Shown here one piece after another: positions 59,868 to 64,000 of a stretch of 64,000 bases of DNA. This DNA is from an uncultured Eubacteriales bacterium (lineage in GTDB: Bacteria > Bacillota > Clostridia > Lachnospirales > Lachnospiraceae), in contig ONHA01000010.1 in assembly GCA_900317515.1 (NCBI GenBank), positions 1-64,000 of the forward strand. Reading direction: 5' to 3'. The notes under the pieces are model-generated. The model was not told the DNA's origin, did no database searches, and saw nothing but the letters and a program-made list of their open reading frames with translations. Numbering within the stretch: the first letter of the stretch is position 1; every line of letters starts with the position of its first letter. The translations under genes and the position numbers were made by a program.

Positions 59868-60998
59868 ATGGAATACAGTATCGAAAACACATTAAACTTA
59901 CTTGAAAACAAAGGCGTAACCTTAATAGACAGAAGACAGGTTTATGTCTCCCCCGATGTCAGTATTGACAGGATCTATCCGGGCAGTGTTTTATATCCGG
60001 GCACCCGGCTTACGGGAAGCCGCACGCTCATCGGTTCCGGCGCTGAGATCGGCACCGAAGGCCCTGCGGTGGTCAACAGCTCCGTGATCGGTGCCGGCGC
60101 ATCCATTGCCAGCGGCTACGTGACGGAATGCACACTGCTCCCCCGCGCCAAGGCCGGCGCAAACTGCCATTTCCGCGGCGGCACGCTTCTCGAGGAGGAG
60201 GCGAACACAGCCCATGCCGTGGGTCTCAAGCAGACGATCATGATGTACGGCGTGACCATGGGCTCTCTCATCAATTTCTGTGACGCCCTGATCTCCGGCG
60301 GTCTCTCCCGCAAGGTCCACACCGAGGTCGGCAGCGGCTTTATTCACTTTAACTTCACCCCCTGGGGCGAATCCGGCGACAAGGCGACGCCGTCCCTGAT
60401 CGGTACCGCCACCGAGGGCGTGTTCCTTGACAAACCGCCCATTTTCCTCGGCGGAATGAGCGGCATCGTAGGTCCCAAGGAGATCGGCTTCGGCGCCATG
60501 ACCATCGCCGGTCAGGTCGTCCGCAAATCCGTTCCGGACGATACCATGTATTCCGGTGAGAGAACCAGTTTTGAGAAACCTTTCTCCTACAACACGATCG
60601 AGCCCTCCGAAAAGCATATCCGCATCGTGCGCAAGTGCAACACGGAATACCTCGCCCAGCTCTATGCGCTGAAAGCCTGGTACAGGGAGATCAGAATGAA
60701 GCGCAGCATGATCTGCGGCGACGAAGAGCTGTCTCTGGTTTACACGGGAGCCCTTGAAACGCTTGATGAGTGCGTCAAGGAGCGCCTCAAGAGATATAAG
60801 AGCTTTGCCTCCCAGTGGGGCACGGATCCCTTCAACGATGCCTGCATGCATGCCGAAGCCCCTGCGTTTGCCGGTGTCATCGACTGGAAGACGGACCTTC
60901 CCTACGACAAGTGGATCTGGTCCCTCTCCGCAGAGGAGAAATCGCAGCTTCACGACTGGCTCGCATCCTGCGCCGATATGATCAAAAACAATTTGTAA
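59868..60998 (+). CDS. left-handed beta-helix (GlmU C-terminal-like) sugar-phosphate protein
   Basis: A 376-residue protein. Residues 20-250 show hexapeptide-repeat periodicity (SIDRIYPGSVLYPGTRLTGSRTLIGSGAEIGTEG; later PPIFLGGMSGIVGPKEIGFGAMTIAGQVV) like the acetyltransferase half of GlmU, and the family is often annotated as UDP-N-acetylglucosamine pyrophosphorylase-like. The GlmU nucleotidyltransferase half is absent. The last 120 residues are helical and without a recognised domain. It may act on or bind a sugar phosphate; the reaction is unknown. CGGAG precedes the ATG and it is a single-gene unit. Confidence 0.75.
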   Translation: MEYSIENTLNLLENKGVTLIDRRQVYVSPDVSIDRIYPGSVLYPGTRLTGSRTLIGSGAEIGTEGPAVVNSSVIGAGASIASGYVTECTLLPRAKAGANCHFRGGTLLEEEANTAHAVGLKQTIMMYGVTMGSLINFCDALISGGLSRKVHTEVGSGFIHFNFTPWGESGDKATPSLIGTATEGVFLDKPPIFLGGMSGIVGPKEIGFGAMTIAGQVVRKSVPDDTMYSGERTSFEKPFSYNTIEPSEKHIRIVRKCNTEYLAQLYALKAWYREIRMKRSMICGDEELSLVYTGALETLDECVKERLKRYKSFASQWGTDPFNDACMHAEAPAFAGVIDWKTDLPYDKWIWSLSAEEKSQLHDWLASCADMIKNNL

Positions 60999-61005
60999 GG
61001 AAAAT

Positions 61006-61055
61006 AAAAAGGCCCGTGCTCATTCGGTATAACCGACATGGTCACGGGCTTTTAT
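61006..61055. terminator. bidirectional terminator between the hexapeptide gene and topB
   Basis: AAAAAGGCCCGTG pairs with CACGGGCTTTT around an inner TCGGT-ATA-ACCGA stem; A and T runs on both sides serve the converging genes. Confidence 0.85.
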
Positions 61056-61064
61056 CGTTCCCTC

Positions 61065-63194
61065 TTATTTTTTTGCCGCTCTGCGCCTTGTCCCTGATGG
61101 TTTTGCCGCCTTCGCCGCCGGCTTTTTGTAATACTTGGCCGCCTCATCGTACATAAGCTTCAGCTGGCCCTGGTTATAGAGGCCCCTGACCGCCGCTGTC
61201 CTTCTCTCGATGAAGCCCCGAAGCTTCTCCATATACTCCTCCTCGGTGATCGTCCCCTCGGCAACCCCGGTGAGCCCTTTCTCCCAGCTGGCCGTGAGGT
61301 CCGGGTTCAGGAGCGGCCTTATGGAGGCATTGACCGTGTCGAACACCATTTCTCCCAGTAGTTCCGGTGTGATCACCTGTGTCTTCGCGTTGAGATTCAG
61401 GTACCCGATCGACACCAGCTTCTTCAGGATCTCGGCCCTGGTCGCGGAGGTCCCGATGCCGGACCCCTTGATCATCTCGCGGAGGCTTTCATCCTCGATC
61501 AGCTGGCCGGCATTTTCCATCGCCAGGATCATCGAGCCGGATGTGTAGCGTTTGGGCGGCGATGTCTCCCCCTCCCGGATAAAGAGTTCGTTTATCGGAA
61601 GAGTCATGCCCTTCTTAAGGGTCTTAAGAAGAGCCTCATTGGTCTGCGGCTCTTCATTTCCGCCCTCATCCTCGTTTTCCGGACCTTTCCGTCCGCCTCT
61701 CACATTGGCAACCTTAAGCCAGCCTTCCTTCACAAGCACTCGCGCCCCTACAAAAAAGCTCTCAGCCCCCACCTTGATAGTGACCTGGGTCCGGTCGTAC
61801 TCGGCCGCCGGATAGAAAATGGAAAGGAACCTCCGGCAGATAAGCTCGTAGACCTTCCTCAGCGTCGGATTAAGGGATCCCAGGTTCTGGATACTGCCTG
61901 TCGGGATGATCGCATAGTGGTCCGTGATGGCCTTGTCGTTCGTGTAGCGGCTCTTCCCGATCGTCTTGTAGGACCCGTTTTCAAGCACCTCTCCGGCAAA
62001 TGAAGACACCGCATCGAACCTTGTAAGCCCCTTGATATTCCGGTCGATCACCTTGGCGACCGCGGTCGAGAGCACTCGCGCGTCGGTTCTGGGGTAGGTC
62101 GTCATTTTCTTCTCGTAGAGCTCCTGCGCCGCCTGAAGCGTCTGGTCCGGGGAGAGCTTGAAGAGCCTCGAGCAGTCGTTCTGCAGCTCAGCCAGATTGT
62201 ACAGAAGCGGAGCGTTCTTCTTCTCCTTCTTCCGGCTGACCGCGCTCACGACTCCCTCGTAAGGGTCCGTCTTTTTGAGACTTTCGATCATCTCCTCCGC
62301 GTCCTCGCGGCGCTTGAATCCATTCTCCTTGTAGAGCCTCGGATCCAATGCAAACTCTTCCGCCCCCTCTTCCTTCTTCTCCGCGTTCGGATCCGGCGCC
62401 TTGCCGACATAATATGCACTTCCCGGAACCGCCTTCCACTCCGCCTCGATGCCTCCGAAGTTGCCGAGGACCCGATAGAACGGAGTCTTCACAAAGTTCC
62501 TGATCTCCCGCTCGCGGCGGACTACCATGCCGAGGACACAGGTCATGACGCGGCCGACCGAGACGGCGGTCCATTTGCCTCCCAGGTAGTTCACGATCCC
62601 GTTTCCGTACTTGATCGTGAGGAGTCTCGAGAAGTTGATCCCCATGAGATAGTCTTCCTTGGCCCTGAGATAAGCGGAACTGCTCAGATTGTCGTATTCG
62701 GAGAGGCTCTTTGCCTCCCGGATGCCCCGCTCGATCTCCTCGTCGGTGAAGGAGTCGATCCAGACGCGCTTCCGTTCTTTCATTTTCACGGACGGAGAAG
62801 ACATCATCTCCACCAGACGGTAAATGTACTCCCCCTCCCGCCCCGAGTCGGTACAGACATAGATCGTTCCGACATCCTCGCGGGCCAGAAGGCGGGATAC
62901 AATATCAAACTGTTTCTTTACCCCGGGGATCACCTCATAGAGGAACGTATCGGGTATGAAAGGAAGAGTCTCAATGTCCCATTTTTTGAGCTTCGGGTCG
63001 TACTTTTCCGGGTAGCTCATCGTGACAAGATGGCCGACGCACCAGGTGACGACATAGTTGTCCGACTCAACGTAACCGTCCCTGCGGGGACCGTTCACCT
63101 TGAGCGCTCTGGCAAACTCCTGTGCGACGCTCGGTTTCTCCGCGATAAACAGTGCTTTGATGGATTTTTCCTCCTTAACATGTAAGAAAGGCAC
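61065..63194 (-). CDS. topB: type IA DNA topoisomerase III
   Basis: About 700 residues. The TOPRIM domain starts KALFIAEKPSVAQEFARAL and contains the acidic TDSGREGEYIYR; the active-site Tyr is in TTYPRTDARVLS at about 365; domain segments GIGTSATRAEILKKL and YLMGINFSRLLT are conserved. The basic Lys/Ala/Arg-rich tail would bind DNA. It resolves single-strand links in replication or recombination, and some copies are carried by mobile elements. The start is uncertain. The given GTG at 63194 has no good ribosome binding site and lies in a hairpin arm; an ideal AGGAGG is instead 8 bases before an ATC codon at 63161, exactly where family members begin (MKALFIAEKP). Confidence 0.9.
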   Translation of the reverse strand: MPFLHVKEEKSIKALFIAEKPSVAQEFARALKVNGPRRDGYVESDNYVVTWCVGHLVTMSYPEKYDPKLKKWDIETLPFIPDTFLYEVIPGVKKQFDIVSRLLAREDVGTIYVCTDSGREGEYIYRLVEMMSSPSVKMKERKRVWIDSFTDEEIERGIREAKSLSEYDNLSSSAYLRAKEDYLMGINFSRLLTIKYGNGIVNYLGGKWTAVSVGRVMTCVLGMVVRREREIRNFVKTPFYRVLGNFGGIEAEWKAVPGSAYYVGKAPDPNAEKKEEGAEEFALDPRLYKENGFKRREDAEEMIESLKKTDPYEGVVSAVSRKKEKKNAPLLYNLAELQNDCSRLFKLSPDQTLQAAQELYEKKMTTYPRTDARVLSTAVAKVIDRNIKGLTRFDAVSSFAGEVLENGSYKTIGKSRYTNDKAITDHYAIIPTGSIQNLGSLNPTLRKVYELICRRFLSIFYPAAEYDRTQVTIKVGAESFFVGARVLVKEGWLKVANVRGGRKGPENEDEGGNEEPQTNEALLKTLKKGMTLPINELFIREGETSPPKRYTSGSMILAMENAGQLIEDESLREMIKGSGIGTSATRAEILKKLVSIGYLNLNAKTQVITPELLGEMVFDTVNASIRPLLNPDLTASWEKGLTGVAEGTITEEEYMEKLRGFIERRTAAVRGLYNQGQLKLMYDEAAKYYKKPAAKAAKPSGTRRRAAKK

Positions 63195-63222
63195 ACGGAG
63201 CCTTTTTGCCCCGTTGTGCCTT
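63188..63222 (-). terminator. hairpin between asd and topB
   Basis: On the minus strand AAGGCACA-CGG pairs with CCG-TGTGCCTT around an A-rich loop, followed by TCTTAC. It lies about 35 bases after the asd stop codon. The T-run is weak. Its 3' arm covers the GTG at 63194. Confidence 0.5.
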
Positions 63223-63257
63223 CTTCGTTTTTACGTTGCTTTTTGCCTTGCGGCGTT

Positions 63258-64000
63258 TTATTTTGCCTCGATGTAGCCCAGAGCCGTCAGCATCTCCGCG
63301 CACTCGACCGCGCCGCCGGCTGCGCCGCGGAGCGTGTTGTGGGAAAGTCCGACGAACTTGAAGTCAAAAATGTTGTCCTCGCGCAGACGGCCGATGGAAA
63401 CGCCCATGCCGTTCTCGTAGTTGACATCGAGCGCGACCTGCGGACGGTTGTCATCCTCGAGGTACTGCACGAAATGCTCCGGAGCGGACGGAAGCTTGTA
63501 CTCCTGCGGCTTGCCTGAGAAATTGACCAGTCTCTCGAGCAGCTGCTCTTTGGTCGGCTTCTTTGCAAAGCTGATGGAGACGGTCGCCGTGTGGCCGTTC
63601 AGGACCGGCACACGGATGCACTGGGCGGAGATCACCGGAGCTTCGGCCTTGACGATCTGGCCGTTCTCGATGTGGCCGAGCACGCGGAGCGGCTCAAGCT
63701 CGGACTTCTCCTCCTCACCGCCGATGTACGGGATGATGTTGCCGATCATCTCCGGCCAGTCGGTGAAGTTCTTGCCCGCACCGGAAATTGCCTGATAGGT
63801 GGAAACGACAACCTTGGTCGGCTCGAACTCTTTCCAGGCAGCCAGGCATACGACATAGCTCTGGATCGAGCAGTTCGGCTTGACGGCGATGAAGCCGCGC
63901 TTTGTGCCGAGGCGCTTTCTCTGGTCCTTGATGATCTCGAAGTGCTCGCAGTTGATTTCCGGGACGACCATCGGGACATCCGGTGTCCAGCGGTGCGCGC
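63258..64000 (-). CDS. asd: aspartate-semialdehyde dehydrogenase, 3' part
   Basis: The C-terminal 247 or so residues of the enzyme; the N-terminal NADP-binding part lies beyond the window. The active-site Cys is in AVKPNCSIQSYVV, and the substrate/dimer segments STYQAISGAGKNF, SAQCIRVPVLNGHTATVSISF and the C-terminal GLSHNTLRGAAGGAVECAEML are present, typical of the archaeal/fungal-type class also found in Clostridia. It makes aspartate semialdehyde for lysine, methionine and threonine, which links it in function to thrC at 56197. The reading frame stays open to the window edge. Confidence 0.95.
   Translation of the reverse strand, partial: AHRWTPDVPMVVPEINCEHFEIIKDQRKRLGTKRGFIAVKPNCSIQSYVVCLAAWKEFEPTKVVVSTYQAISGAGKNFTDWPEMIGNIIPYIGGEEEKSELEPLRVLGHIENGQIVKAEAPVISAQCIRVPVLNGHTATVSISFAKKPTKEQLLERLVNFSGKPQEYKLPSAPEHFVQYLEDDNRPQVALDVNYENGMGVSIGRLREDNIFDFKFVGLSHNTLRGAAGGAVECAEMLTALGYIEAK

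Overview
The window looks like a chromosomal segment of a Gram-positive anaerobe of the class Clostridia, most likely a Lachnospiraceae relative. Signs are the gene order flavoprotein-cmk-ispH-S1, the DUF512 radical-SAM gene next to der and plsY, an FusA2-type EF-G, a long-form PRPP synthetase, DUF4317, DUF6765 and TraX-family genes, a biotin/sodium decarboxylase cluster, AGGAGG ribosome binding sites, frequent TTG starts and no outer-membrane genes. Core genes are GC-rich. The assignment is inference from gene families and order; no searches were run.

Positions 1-8600 form an accessory, defence-like region. It holds a decayed YprB-like exonuclease gene, an unrecognised reading frame, a small lipoprotein and the frameshifted tail of a large serine recombinase. 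These are followed by a large STAND-type protein (Mrr-like nuclease, NB-ARC-like NTPase, eleven 42-residue TPR units) and an AT-rich two-gene type II restriction-modification operon.

From 8919 on the window is housekeeping. 8919-12863: S1 protein, ispH, cmk and a flavoprotein, one leftward operon. 12931-18159: a biotin-dependent, sodium-pumping decarboxylase set containing both a 5S-type and a 12S-type carboxyltransferase. 18297-20699: scpB, scpA, a phosphoesterase and rpsU. 20835-35891: alaS with a structured leader, rnhA, a membrane MutS-like ATPase, a secreted ricin-domain cell-wall hydrolase, a folate one-carbon block (fchA, fhs, folT, metF), plsY, der and the DUF512 gene. 36073-39427: prs facing fusA2 across a shared terminator. 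39638-42079: tyrA-aroA. 42139-45168: a lipoprotein and three proteins of unknown role. 45207-49839: queA, pheT, pheS. 49984-55881: galM, a structured small RNA (6S-like), glmM, an acyl-CoA synthetase and a dNTPase. 55932-64000: a multi-hairpin intergenic element, thrC, DUF4317, tRNA-Pro(GGG), TraX, a hexapeptide-repeat protein, topB and the 3' part of asd.

Points most worth a second look are the Mrr-STAND-TPR protein and the four-unit higher-order period in its sensor array; the multi-hairpin element at 55932-56090 and its partial resemblance to the alaS leader; a strongly over-represented octamer (GAAAATGA/TCATTTTC); the structured RNA upstream of galM; and a possible AUC start codon for topB.
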